A stretch of 64,000 bases of DNA, taken from positions 24,768 through 88,767 of the forward strand of contig JAUQWM010000021.1 of NCBI GenBank assembly GCA_030835125.1, written 5' to 3'. The first letter of the stretch is position 1; every line of letters begins with the position of its first letter. Position numbers and translations under genes: made by a program. Positions 1-9,531 of this stretch are shown piece after piece. This DNA is from Gemmatimonadaceae bacterium. GTDB taxonomy: Bacteria; Gemmatimonadota; Gemmatimonadetes; Gemmatimonadales; Gemmatimonadaceae. Below the pieces are notes generated by a model. It saw only the letters and a program-made list of their open reading frames with translations, had not been told where the DNA came from and searched no databases.

Positions 1-252
1 GCCCGTCGCCGCTGGCGCATCGCCATCGTCCTGACGATGGCGATGGTCGCGATCTACTTCGGGTTCATCCTGCTGGTGGCCTACAACAAGCCACTCCTCG
101 GCCGGCTGGTCGTCCCGGGGCTGAGCCTCGGCATCCTGCTGGGCGCGCTGGTGATCGTGTCGTCGTGGATCCTGACCTGGATCTACGTACGCTGGGCGAA
201 CACGCACTACGACCGCGCCCTCGCCGACCTCCGCGCCGGCGGCCGCGCATGA
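1..252 (+). CDS. DUF485 family membrane protein, 5' end missing
   Basis: The reading frame is open to the first base of the window, so the gene starts upstream and only its last 83 codons are visible. The protein begins with an arginine-rich stretch followed by two hydrophobic segments (about residues 7-28 and 38-60 of the visible part) with the F-G-F-I-L-L pattern typical of DUF485/YjcH proteins. These small two-helix inner-membrane proteins are usually encoded directly before ActP-type acetate symporters, and here the stop codon overlaps the ATG of the next gene (ATGA). The biochemical role of DUF485 proteins is unknown; co-translation with the symporter suggests an accessory subunit. The call rests on this pattern plus context. 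Confidence 0.8.
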   Translation, partial: ARRRWRIAIVLTMAMVAIYFGFILLVAYNKPLLGRLVVPGLSLGILLGALVIVSSWILTWIYVRWANTHYDRALADLRAGGRA

Positions 253-1802
253 GCGGGATGCAGGCCGCGGAACAGGCGACCCGGATCGGCGAACCGAATG
301 CCGTCTCGATGGCGTTCTTCTTCGGGTTCATCACGATTACGCTGGGCATCACGTACTGGGCGGCGCGCCGCACCCGGACCACCGAGGACTTCTACGCGGC
401 CGGCCGGACCATCAGTGCCGGCCAGAACGGCTTTGCGCTCGCCGGCGACTACATGAGTGCGGCAAGCTTCCTCGGGATCGCCGGCCTGGTGTCCACGACG
501 GGATTCGACGGGCTGATCTACTCGACCGGATGGCTGGTGGGCTGGCCGGTAGTGCTGTTCCTGATCGCGGAGCCGCTGCGCAACCTGGGCAAGTACACGT
601 TCGCGGACGTGGTCGCGTCGCGCCTGCGGCAGGCGCCGGTGCGGATTGCCGCCGCGATCGGGACCCTGGCGACGGTGACCTTCTACCTCATCGCGCAGAT
701 GGTGGGTGCGGGGGGCCTCATCCGCCTGATGTTCGGGTTGCGGTACGAGACGGCGATCATGATCGTGGGCGCGGCGATGCTGGCCTACGTGCTGTTCGGC
801 GGGATGATCGCGACGACGTGGGTGCAGATCGTGAAGGCGGTGCTGCTGCTGGGCGGCGCCGCGCTCCTGGCCCTGATGGTGCTCGCGAAGTTCGGGTTCA
901 ACCCGGTGCGGCTGTTCGCGGCCGCCGCCGCGCAGTACGGTGATGGAATCCTCGCCCCGGGCCGCCTGGTGGCGAAGCCGCTGGACGCGATCTCGCTGGG
1001 CATGGCGCTGATGTTCGGGACGGCGGGCCTGCCGCACATCCTGATGCGCTTCTACACGGTGCCGGACGCGCAGGCCGCGCGCACGTCGGTGTTCTATGCC
1101 ACGGGCCTGATCGGGTTCTTCTACCTGATGACGTTCGTGCTGGGGTTCGGCGCGATGGTCCTGGTCGGCCCGGACGCGATCCGGGCGGTGGACGCCGGGG
1201 GCAACATGGCGGCCCCGCTGCTGGCGGAGACGTTAGGCGGGACGCCGTTCCTCGGCTTCATCGCCGCCGTGGCGTTCGCGACGATCCTGGCCGTGGTCGC
1301 CGGCCTGACGCTGTCCGGGGCGGCCGCGCTCTCCCACGACCTGTGGGTGAACGTCGCGCGCGGCGGGCACGCGACGCCCGGCGAGCAGCTCCGGGTCGCC
1401 CGGGCGGCGACCGTCGTGCTGGCCGTGGTCGCGGTGATGCTCGGGATCACCTTCAAGGGCCAGAACGTCGCCTACATGGTCGGCCTGGCCTTCGCCATCG
1501 CGGCCAGCGCCAACTTTCCGGCGCTGGTCCTGTCGATCTTCTGGCGCCGGTGCACCACGGCCGGCGTGGTCGCCAGCATGGTGCTGGGGACGGCAACGAC
1601 CCTGACCCTGATCTACCTGTCCCCGACCATCCAGGTGGACATCCTGAAGCACGCCGACGCCCCCTTCCCGTTGCGCAACCCGGCCCTCATCACCATCCCG
1701 CTGTCGTTCCTCATCGCGGTGGTGGTGTCGCTGGTCACGTCGAATGCGGGGGAGCAGGCCGGGTATTCGCGAGTCGAGCGGGAGATGCATACGGGACACT
1801 AG
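249..1802 (+). CDS. actP: ActP-like sodium:solute symporter (probable acetate permease)
   Basis: The 517-residue product is a sodium:solute symporter (SSS) family inner-membrane transporter with about 13 hydrophobic segments. The stretch following T-E-D-F-Y-A-A-G-R and G-D-Y-M-S-A-A-S-F-L-G matches the ActP branch, which takes up acetate, glycolate and similar monocarboxylates. E. coli ActP is 549 residues. The ATG at 249 was chosen because it overlaps the upstream DUF485 stop as ATGA, the usual yjcH-actP arrangement; an in-frame start further upstream would run into that gene. One copy of the CGTTAGGC octamer lies inside it at 1231, encoding Thr-Leu-Gly. No acetyl-CoA synthetase gene lies in the window, so the true substrate is inferred. 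Confidence 0.88.
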   Translation: MSGMQAAEQATRIGEPNAVSMAFFFGFITITLGITYWAARRTRTTEDFYAAGRTISAGQNGFALAGDYMSAASFLGIAGLVSTTGFDGLIYSTGWLVGWPVVLFLIAEPLRNLGKYTFADVVASRLRQAPVRIAAAIGTLATVTFYLIAQMVGAGGLIRLMFGLRYETAIMIVGAAMLAYVLFGGMIATTWVQIVKAVLLLGGAALLALMVLAKFGFNPVRLFAAAAAQYGDGILAPGRLVAKPLDAISLGMALMFGTAGLPHILMRFYTVPDAQAARTSVFYATGLIGFFYLMTFVLGFGAMVLVGPDAIRAVDAGGNMAAPLLAETLGGTPFLGFIAAVAFATILAVVAGLTLSGAAALSHDLWVNVARGGHATPGEQLRVARAATVVLAVVAVMLGITFKGQNVAYMVGLAFAIAASANFPALVLSIFWRRCTTAGVVASMVLGTATTLTLIYLSPTIQVDILKHADAPFPLRNPALITIPLSFLIAVVVSLVTSNAGEQAGYSRVEREMHTGH

Positions 1803-1829
1803 GCCAGAGGCCAGAGGGGCGATTCCCCT
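1801..1829. repeat. short heptamer repeat and small hairpin after actP
   Basis: Positions 1801-1817 repeat with an exact 7-base period (unit AGGCCAG, 2.4 copies). A 5-bp stem with a 5-base loop (AGGGG/CCCCT, 1815-1829) follows. It is the smallest example of the heptanucleotide arrays found in many spacers of this window. It might also act as a weak transcription terminator, but no T-run follows. Confidence 0.5.
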
Positions 1830-1869
1830 GTCCGTCACGCGTCTCCCGTCAGGTTAGTTTTCCTGCCCT

Positions 1870-4029
1870 ATGGCCGTCGACCGGAATCGCTTCCCGTTCC
1901 TCCCGGAACGCATTGAAGGACTGGCGGAAGTCGCCACCAACGTCTCGTGGAGCTGGAAGCGCGATGCGCGACGGGTCTTCGAGCTGCTGGACGAGTCCCT
2001 CTGGCACCTGACTCGCCACAACCCGATCGCCATCCTCCGCCGCATCGATCCCGGCCGCCTCAGCGACTGCGCGCGCGATCCGCGATTCCTCGAGCGGTAC
2101 GATCGGATGATGGCCGAGTATGCCAGCGAGCAGTCGTGGCAGGATACCTGGTTCGCCACCGAGTACGCGGACCTCCAGCGTGAGCGCCCGGTGGCGTACT
2201 TCTGCGCGGAGTTCGGGCTGCACGGTTCCATCCCGATCTACTCGGGTGGGCTGGGCGTGCTGGCGGGCGACCATTGCAAGGCAGCGTCGGATCTCGGTGT
2301 GCCGCTCGTCGGCGTCGGCCTCTTCTACCAGAAGGGCTACTTCGACCAGAAGCTCCGGCTCGACGGCTGGCAGGAGGACTCCGACGAGCAGTTCGACGTG
2401 GTGAACGCGCCGCTGGAGCGTGTCTACGGCGCGAGCCGCGAGCCGTTCCTGACGCGGCTGCAGACCAACGGGCGTGAGGTGCACGTCGGTGCCTGGCGGA
2501 TGCTGGTGGGCCGGGTGCCCGTGTACCTCCTCGATACGAACCTGGAACAGAACCATGAGGACGACCGGGACCTCACGTCGAAGTTGTACATCGGCGGGCC
2601 CGAGGTGCGCCTGAAGCAGGAGTGGATCCTGGGCGTCGGGGGGGTGCGCGTGTTGCGCGCGATGGGCGTGGACCCGTCGGCGTGGCACGCCAACGAGGGA
2701 CATGCGGCCTTCATGATGGTCGAGCGGGTCCGCGAGATGACGGTCAAGGGAGTCGCCTTCGACGAGGCGGTCCGGGAGGTGCGTGCGCGGAGCATCTTCA
2801 CGACGCACACGCCGGTGCCGGCGGGTCATGACACGTTCACCTTCGATGACCTGGCCCAATGTTCCGGCGCGGTGTGGGAGGACCTGGGCGTGAGCCGGGA
2901 GACGTTCTTCGAGATCGGCACGCACCCGACCGAGGAGCCCGGCCGCTTCCACATGACGGTCACGGCGCTGCGGATGTCGAAGCACGTCAATGCGGTGTCC
3001 CGTCGTCACGGCGACGTGTCGCGCGAGATCTGGGCGCCGCTGTGGCCCGATCGGGCGCCGGCGGCCGTGCCGATCGGCCACATCACGAATGGCGTCCATG
3101 CGGCCACGTGGATGGCGCAGGAGATCTCCGAGCTGCTGGACGCGAACCTGGGCACCGACTGGCAGCGTCGCATGCTGGACCCGGCCACGTGGGAGCCCGT
3201 GCGCGACCTGGACGACGCCACGCTCTGGCAGGTGCACGGCCGGCTGAAGGTGTCGCTCATGAACTTCATCCGCGAGGAAGCGCGGCGGCGGTGGGTGCGG
3301 CACTGGAAGGAGGCGACGCATGTGGTCGGGGCCGGCACGCTGCTCAGCCCGGACGTCCTCACGATCGGGTTTGCCCGGCGATTCGCGACGTACAAGCGGG
3401 CCGACCTCATCTTCCGGGACATCGATCGCCTGCGGGCGCTGCTGGTGAATTCGGCGCGGCCGGTGCAAATCATCTTTGCCGGGAAGGCGCATCCCGCCGA
3501 CACGCCCGGCAAGGAGGTCCTGCGGTCCGTGTACGGCTTCACGCGCGACGCCAGGCTGGAGGGGCGGGTGGCGTTCCTCGAGGACTACGAACTGCACCTC
3601 GCCCACCGGCTGGTGCAGGGCGTCGACGTCTGGCTGAACCTTCCGCGCGTGCCGATGGAGGCCAGCGGCACGAGCGGCATGAAGGCCGCGCTCAACGGCG
3701 TCCCGCAGCTGTCGACGCTCGATGGCTGGTGGCACGAGGCGTACGAGGGCCTGAACGGCTGGGCCATCCCGCCCGGCGCGAGCCGGGCCACGCCTGACGA
3801 GTGGGATGCGGAGCGGCTGTACCGGCTGCTCGAGGAGCAGGTCGTGCCGACCTTCTATGCCCGCGATGATCGCGGGATTCCCACGGGCTGGGTCCAGAAG
3901 ATGAAGCATGCCCTCCGGGTGGCCGGCCAGCAGTTCAATGCGCGGCGGATGGTGGCCGACTACGTGAAGCAATCGTATGTGCCCGCGATGCACGGGAACG
4001 GCGGGCCCGACGACCCACCGGTCGCATAG
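1870..4029 (+). CDS. glgP: alpha-glucan (glycogen) phosphorylase, GT35
   Basis: The 719-residue protein belongs to the short alpha-glucan phosphorylase subfamily, which releases glucose-1-phosphate from glycogen or maltodextrin in the cytoplasm using pyridoxal phosphate. An N-terminal DUF3417 region (residues about 10-110, N-V-S-W-S-W) precedes the GT35 catalytic core. The PLP-binding lysine is Lys605 in E-A-S-G-T-S-G-M-K. The substrate-side motifs G-L-G-V-L-A-G-D-H and H-A-N-E-G-H are also present. The length is normal for this subfamily and shorter than the roughly 800 residues of E. coli GlgP. Ten bases separate it from glgA, so the two are probably co-transcribed. The ATG at 1870 gives a family-like N terminus, though I see no clear Shine-Dalgarno sequence. 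Confidence 0.95.
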   Translation: MAVDRNRFPFLPERIEGLAEVATNVSWSWKRDARRVFELLDESLWHLTRHNPIAILRRIDPGRLSDCARDPRFLERYDRMMAEYASEQSWQDTWFATEYADLQRERPVAYFCAEFGLHGSIPIYSGGLGVLAGDHCKAASDLGVPLVGVGLFYQKGYFDQKLRLDGWQEDSDEQFDVVNAPLERVYGASREPFLTRLQTNGREVHVGAWRMLVGRVPVYLLDTNLEQNHEDDRDLTSKLYIGGPEVRLKQEWILGVGGVRVLRAMGVDPSAWHANEGHAAFMMVERVREMTVKGVAFDEAVREVRARSIFTTHTPVPAGHDTFTFDDLAQCSGAVWEDLGVSRETFFEIGTHPTEEPGRFHMTVTALRMSKHVNAVSRRHGDVSREIWAPLWPDRAPAAVPIGHITNGVHAATWMAQEISELLDANLGTDWQRRMLDPATWEPVRDLDDATLWQVHGRLKVSLMNFIREEARRRWVRHWKEATHVVGAGTLLSPDVLTIGFARRFATYKRADLIFRDIDRLRALLVNSARPVQIIFAGKAHPADTPGKEVLRSVYGFTRDARLEGRVAFLEDYELHLAHRLVQGVDVWLNLPRVPMEASGTSGMKAALNGVPQLSTLDGWWHEAYEGLNGWAIPPGASRATPDEWDAERLYRLLEEQVVPTFYARDDRGIPTGWVQKMKHALRVAGQQFNARRMVADYVKQSYVPAMHGNGGPDDPPVA

Positions 4030-4038
4030 CGCGGCACC

Positions 4039-5622
4039 ATGGCTTCGCGACGCGGCCGCACCCCGCCCACCGTCACACCCCTGTCGTCGACTCCCGTCTC
4101 GAGCGCGGCGAACGGGTCGGGCTCACCGCTGGTCACGAGTCCCGGCAACGAACCGGTCACGGTCGTGCACCTGGCGGCCGAGCTGGCGCCGTTCGCACGG
4201 ACCGGCGGGCTGGGCGAGGCGGTGTCCAGCCTCGCGCACTACCAGGCCCGGTCGGGCATCACGTCGGTCATCATCATGCCGCTGTACAAGCAGGTGGTGG
4301 AGGTGGCGACCGACCTCGAGCCGGTGAGCGAGCCGTTCACCGTGCAGGTGGGGCCGCGCCGCGAGGAGGGGCGCCTCTACGAGTCGCGAGCGCTGATGGG
4401 CAACCCGGGGCACGGCAAGCCGCGGATCCTGTTCATCCACAACCCGGAGTACTTCGGGCGGGACCAGATCTACGGCGACAGCCGGGGCGACTATCCCGAC
4501 AACCACCGGCGGTTTGCGTTCTTCTGCCTGGCAGCGCTCACCGTGCTCCCCGAAGTGGCGAAGGCGCCGGTGCTGCTGCACGCGCATGACTGGCACACGG
4601 CACTGGCGCCGATCTACCTGCGCGCCTACGACTCGGGGCCGGACCGCGAGTTCTACCGCCGCATGTCGTCGGTGCTCACCGTGCATAACGCGGGTTTCCA
4701 GGGCCACTTCCCGACCGACGCGATGCAGGAGCTCGGGTTGCCCTGGGACCTGTACAACTTCGCCCAGCTCGAATGGTACGGCCGGGTGAACCTGCTGAAG
4801 GGCGGGATGGCGTTCGCGGACGCGGTCACCACGGTGAGCCCGTCACACGCCCACGAGTTGCGGACCGCAGCGGGCGGCTTCGGGCTGCACGACGCCTTCA
4901 TCGGGCTGCGGGAGCGCTTCGTGGGCATCGTGAACGGGATCGACCAGCACGAGTGGAACCCGGCGACCGACCCGATCATCACCGCGCGGTACACGCGCGA
5001 GGACCTGTCGGGCAAGAAGCGATGCAAGGCGGCGCTGCAGCGGGTGTTCGGGCTCCCGCAGCGCTCGCGGGTGCCGATCTTCGGCATGAGCGCGCGGATG
5101 GTCTACCAGAAGGGGCTCGACCTCATCCTGGGCAGCCCGCGGTTCCTGTCGCTGGACGCGCAGTTCCTGTTCCTGGGGCAGGGGGAGAAGCGGTATGTCG
5201 AGATCCTGACCGAGCTGGCGCTGCGGGCCCCAGGCCGCATTGGCGTGCAGACGAACTTCACGAGCACGCAGGAACACCGCCTGATGGCGGGGGCGGACGT
5301 GATCATCATGCCATCGCAGTACGAGCCGTGCGGCCTGACGCAGATGCGGGCGCAGCGCTACGGATCGCTGCCGGTGGCGCGGCGGGTCGGCGGGCTGGCC
5401 GACACCATCGAGGACGGCGTGACCGGGTTCCTGTTCGACGGCTTCACCACGCCCGAGTTCCTGTCGGCATGCATCCGGGCGATCGACCACTACCAGCACC
5501 AGGACGCATGGCAGGAGATGCAGCGCGAGGCAATGTCGCGCGACTTCGGCTGGGAGCGATCGGAGCTGAAGTATCGCGACGTGTACCGGCGCGTGCTGGC
5601 GTCCCCCCGGTTCCGGCGTTAG
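4039..5622 (+). CDS. glgA: glycogen synthase, GT5
   Basis: The 527-residue product is a GT5 (GT-B fold) glycogen/starch synthase that extends alpha-1,4-glucan chains from a nucleotide-glucose donor. The C-terminal donor-binding motif P-S-Q-Y-E-P-C-G-L-T-Q carries the catalytic-region glutamate at Glu429, and G-G-L-A-D-T follows. Residues 1-40 are low-complexity Ser/Thr/Pro and may be dispensable, so the true start could lie downstream. The N-terminal K-x-G-G-L signature of the family reads R-T-G-G-L here (Arg54), a conservative but unusual change at the donor-phosphate contact. The stop codon TAG is embedded in the octamer CGTTAGGC (5617-5624), and the next gene starts 4 bases later. No glgC is present in the window. 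Confidence 0.93.
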   Translation: MASRRGRTPPTVTPLSSTPVSSAANGSGSPLVTSPGNEPVTVVHLAAELAPFARTGGLGEAVSSLAHYQARSGITSVIIMPLYKQVVEVATDLEPVSEPFTVQVGPRREEGRLYESRALMGNPGHGKPRILFIHNPEYFGRDQIYGDSRGDYPDNHRRFAFFCLAALTVLPEVAKAPVLLHAHDWHTALAPIYLRAYDSGPDREFYRRMSSVLTVHNAGFQGHFPTDAMQELGLPWDLYNFAQLEWYGRVNLLKGGMAFADAVTTVSPSHAHELRTAAGGFGLHDAFIGLRERFVGIVNGIDQHEWNPATDPIITARYTREDLSGKKRCKAALQRVFGLPQRSRVPIFGMSARMVYQKGLDLILGSPRFLSLDAQFLFLGQGEKRYVEILTELALRAPGRIGVQTNFTSTQEHRLMAGADVIIMPSQYEPCGLTQMRAQRYGSLPVARRVGGLADTIEDGVTGFLFDGFTTPEFLSACIRAIDHYQHQDAWQEMQREAMSRDFGWERSELKYRDVYRRVLASPRFRR

Positions 5623-5626
5623 GCGC

Positions 5627-7303
5627 ATGCGACCGGTGGACCTGGTGGTGATGCTGCACAGTCACCTGCCCTACGTGCTGAACCACGGGCGGTGGCCGCA
5701 CGGCAGCGACTGGATCTGCGAGGCGGCGATCGACACCTACCTGCCGCTGGTCGAGAAGTTCCGGGCGCTCGAGGCCATGAACGTCGCCGCGCCGGTGACC
5801 ATCGGGTTCACGCCGATCCTGGCCAACCAGCTCGAGCACCCGACCTTCGCGGCGGAACTCGCGGCCTACTTCGACCAGCGGCTTGCCGCGTGCGACGAGG
5901 CCCCGGCGTCGATGGAGGCGACCGGTGATGGCCACCTGCTGCCGCTGGTGGAGTACTGGCGCGCGCGGCTGGTGCGCCTTCGCCTCCTGTTCCACGAGAT
6001 CCGCCGGGACCTCCCGGCCGAGTTCCGTCGCCTGCAGGACGCGGGGCGCCTCGAGGTCACGTCGTCAGCGGCGACCCATGGCTTCCTGCCGATGCTCAAG
6101 CACGACGCCAGCATCCGGTTCCAGCTCGCGTTAGGCGCCGCCGAGCACGAGCGCCTCTTCGGCCGGGCGCCGGAGGGGTGCTGGGTGCCGGAGTGCGCCT
6201 GCCGTCCCGCCGGGCCGTGGGCACCGATGGCCGGCATGGCCCCGGTGGAGCGCGACGGCACGGAGTCGCACCTGGCGTGGGCGGGCTACCGCTACTTCTT
6301 CGTCGATTCGCACATGGCGCGCGCCGGCAGCCCGCTGGGGCTGTACGGGGAGCTGTTCGACGGGGAGACGACGCGGCTGGCCGACGGGCCGGTGGAGCCG
6401 CCGGCGAAGGGGGAGCACACGCCCTACGAGGCCTACCGCGTCACGGGGCCCGGGGACCCGCGCGACGTCGCCGCGTTCGTGCGCGACCCGCGCTCGTCGA
6501 TGCAGGTCTGGAGCCGTCATGGCGGCTATCCGGGCGCCGCGCCGTACCTCGAGTTCCACAAGATCCGCTGGCCCGGCGGCCTGCGGCTCTGGCGCGTGAG
6601 CGCGCCCGGGACGGACCTGGGGCACAAGGAGGCGTACGTGCCTGACGAGGCGCGGCGCCAGGCGACCGCCCATGCCGCGCACTTTGCCCGGCTGGTTGAC
6701 CAGGTGCGACAGGCCCAGGGCGAGCGTGGAGGCCAGGTCATCGTCGCGCCCTTCGACACGGAACTCTTCGGGCACTGGTGGTACGAGGGACCCGACTTCC
6801 TCGGCGACCTCTACGCGCAGCTCCCGCACTTCGGGGCGCTCCGCGCCGCCACCGCTGGTGGACACCTCGACGCGCAGGCACCGCGCACCGGCCTGCGGCT
6901 CGCCGAGGGCTCGTGGGGCGCGAACGGCGACTTCTCGATGTGGCACAGCGCGCTGGTGGACTGGACCTGGCCGGTCATCTGGGAGGTGGAGGATCGCTTC
7001 TGGGCGCTCGCGCCCCGCGCACTGGCGGACGACCGGGTGCACGAGATCCTGGCCCAGGCGGCCCGGGCGATGCTCCTGCTCCAGTCATCGGACTGGCAGT
7101 TCATCATCTCGACGGGCGAGGTGGAGGATTACGCGATCCGCCGCTTCAACGGCCACGCGGCGGATTGTTCGGCGCTCCTGGATGCCCTGGCGCGCGCACT
7201 CGATGGCGAGGACCTGGAGGGCGGGCTCGCGCTGGCGCGCGACCAGCAACAGCGCGACGACGTGTTCCGGGAGATCATTCCATCGATCGCGAGGGTGGTT
7301 AAC

Positions 7304-7324
<21 letters not shown>
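5627..7324 (+). CDS. GH57 1,4-alpha-glucan branching enzyme-like protein
   Basis: The 565-residue cytoplasmic protein is a family GH57 glycoside hydrolase of the branching-enzyme (DUF1957) type, which makes alpha-1,6 branch points in glycogen. The start L-H-S-H-L-P-Y-V is typical. The nucleophile is probably Glu189 in W-V-P-E-C-A-C-R-P, and the acid/base Asp377 in P-F-D-T-E-L-F-G-H-W-W. It follows glgA by 4 bases and so belongs to the glycogen operon. The last codons (Asn-Glu-Leu-Arg-Val-Gly-Ser, stop) are read from the GAGTTGA heptamer array that begins at 7304, so the natural C terminus has probably been altered by the repeat. An octamer CGTTAGGC at 6129 encodes Ala-Leu-Gly. Branching activity is inferred from the subfamily motif. 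Confidence 0.85.
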
Positions 7325-7419
<95 letters not shown>

Positions 7420-7425
7420 GTTCCT

Positions 7426-9531
7426 TTGCCCTCCGTCGTCATCCACGGCCATTTCTACCAGCCACCGCGCGAGGACCCGTTCCTCGACGAGGTGGAGACC
7501 GAGCCGTCGGCCGCGCCCTTCCATGACTGGAACCAGCGGATCGAGCGGGAGTGCTACCGCGCGGTCGTCGCCGCGCGAGTCAGCAGTGGCGATGGGCGCA
7601 TCGAGCGCCTGGTCAACACGCTCCAGTCGATCTCGTTCGATGTCGGACCGACGCTGCTGGAGTGGATGGAACGGGAGGCACGCGCGACGTACGAAGCGAT
7701 CCTCGCCGCCGATCGCGAGAGCGCGGATCGGCTGGGCGGGCACGGGAACGCCATTGCGCAGCCGTACCACCACACGATCCTGCCGCTGGCCACGCGCCGC
7801 GACAAGGAGACCGAGGTCCGGTGGGGGATCGCCGACTTCCGGCGCCGGTTCGGTCGCGAGCCGGAGGGGATGTGGCTGCCGGAAACGGCGGTCGATGTCG
7901 AGACTCTCGAGGTGCTGGCCGGCGAGGGAATCCGGTTCACCATCCTGGCCCCGCACCAGGTCGCCCGGGTGCCTAACGGCGGGCGGCCGGGCCTGTGCCG
8001 GCTGCCAGGTGGCGCGGCGATCGCGGTCTTCGTCTACCGCGGCGATGCCTCGCATGCCGTTGCCTTCGGGGGCGCACTGCACGACGGCGTCGCCTGGGGA
8101 AACGCGCTCGCGGGGGACGCCGCGGCGCCGGACGTTCCGGTCGCGGCGGGGGGGAGTAGCTCCGCGCGCCGGGGGCGGAAGACGCCGTCATCGGTAGCGC
8201 GTCCGGAGACGCTCCTGTCGATCGCGACCGACGGCGAAAGCTACGGCCATCACCACAAGTTCGGTGAGATGGCGCTCGCGCGCGCGCTCGACCAGTTGCG
8301 GGCGCGCGACATTCGCATCGAGAGCTTCGGGGCGTTCCTGGCCCGCAACCCGCCGGTGGACGACGTGGAGCTGGTCGCGCCGACCTCGTGGAGCTGCGCC
8401 CACGGGGTCGGTCGATGGAAGGAGGATTGCGGCTGTCGCGTGGATGCGACCCGGAACCCGTCGCAGGCCTGGCGTGCCCCGCTGCGGGAGGGCCTCGAGT
8501 CACTGGCCGCGACGTTGCACCAGCTCTACGAACGGGAGGCGGCGCGGCTCATTCCGGATCCATGGCGCGCGCGCGATGCCTACGGCGCCGTGGTCGCCAC
8601 CGACGCCGTCACGCTCGAACGATTCACGCGGTCCGTCGCGACCGGCGCCGTGACCGATGACGACCTGGTGCGCGCGCGCGAGTTGCTCGAGATGGAGCGC
8701 GATGCGTTGCGCATGTTCACGTCATGCGGGTGGTTCTTCGACGACATCGGGGGGATCGAGCCGCGACAGGACCTGCGCTATGCCGCGCGCGCGATCGCCC
8801 TCGCCGGTCCCGCGGCCGCCGCGGCCGAGTCACGGCTCCTCGAGACCCTGGCGACCGCGGCCAGCAACGACCGCGCCAGCGGGACCGGGCAGGACATCTA
8901 CCTGCGCTCGGCGCGTCCGGTCTTCCCGGCGCCGATGCGGCATGCGGCGGCCGCGGTCGCGGCGCGACACTCGGCGCCTGCGGAGCGCCGACGGTTCACC
9001 TCGGCCACCGTGGAGATCGACGATGACTGGGTCCGCGTGACGGAGAAGCGCACCGGGCGCCGCCATGATTACCGTTGGCGCGTGCTGCACCACACCGTCA
9101 CGGACGTCGCGGTCGAACTGATGACGGCGGAGGGGGCGGTGCACGTGCTGCAGCTCTCCGACTTCCCGGAGCGGCCGCGGCTCGCCATCCGTGCGGTGCT
9201 GCGGAAGGCGATGCTGCCGCGCTGCCTCAGCGCGGACGAGCTGGACCAGCTCATGTCGGGGGCGGCGACGTTAGGTGGCCTGCTGCGGGTTGCCCTCATT
9301 CGCGCCATCGAGCGACTCGAGCTGGAGGAGGACGAGGCCACGCTGCGCCTGGCGCTGGACCTGGTGGACGTGTTCGACCAGTTCGAGGCGCGGATCCCGT
9401 TCGACGCCCAATCGGTGTTCTGGCGGATCTGGATCGCCGCGTCGCCTGCGCGCCAGGCCGCACTCGATGTCCTGCACCGCCGGCTCGGCTTCGCCGACCG
9501 CCGTCCCCCCAGCGAAGGAGCCAGCGGGTGA
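7426..9531 (+). CDS. GH57 glycoside hydrolase with DUF3536
   Basis: The 701-residue protein has an N-terminal GH57 domain starting H-G-H-F-Y-Q-P-P-R-E-D and a C-terminal DUF3536 region. Candidate catalytic residues are Glu153 in M-W-L-P-E-T-A and Asp269 in A-T-D-G-E-S-Y-G-H-H. Proteins of this subgroup are annotated as alpha-amylase or glucanotransferase-like and act on alpha-glucans, with no firmly known substrate. I prefer the TTG at 7426: a GTG at 7366 is in frame but would translate the heptamer repeat into a meaningless Asn-Ser-Gln-Leu-Ser-Thr-Leu tail, whereas 7426 places the conserved motif within 10 residues of the N terminus. The stop overlaps the next start as GTGA. Confidence 0.85.
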   Translation: MPSVVIHGHFYQPPREDPFLDEVETEPSAAPFHDWNQRIERECYRAVVAARVSSGDGRIERLVNTLQSISFDVGPTLLEWMEREARATYEAILAADRESADRLGGHGNAIAQPYHHTILPLATRRDKETEVRWGIADFRRRFGREPEGMWLPETAVDVETLEVLAGEGIRFTILAPHQVARVPNGGRPGLCRLPGGAAIAVFVYRGDASHAVAFGGALHDGVAWGNALAGDAAAPDVPVAAGGSSSARRGRKTPSSVARPETLLSIATDGESYGHHHKFGEMALARALDQLRARDIRIESFGAFLARNPPVDDVELVAPTSWSCAHGVGRWKEDCGCRVDATRNPSQAWRAPLREGLESLAATLHQLYEREAARLIPDPWRARDAYGAVVATDAVTLERFTRSVATGAVTDDDLVRARELLEMERDALRMFTSCGWFFDDIGGIEPRQDLRYAARAIALAGPAAAAAESRLLETLATAASNDRASGTGQDIYLRSARPVFPAPMRHAAAAVAARHSAPAERRRFTSATVEIDDDWVRVTEKRTGRRHDYRWRVLHHTVTDVAVELMTAEGAVHVLQLSDFPERPRLAIRAVLRKAMLPRCLSADELDQLMSGAATLGGLLRVALIRAIERLELEEDEATLRLALDLVDVFDQFEARIPFDAQSVFWRIWIAASPARQAALDVLHRRLGFADRRPPSEGASG

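Noticed and set aside
1849..3993. Long open frame opposite glgP on the minus strand (714 codons)
   Set aside because: GC-rich third positions create long antisense frames; it has Arg/His-rich composition and no motif, while the plus frame encodes a complete phosphorylase.
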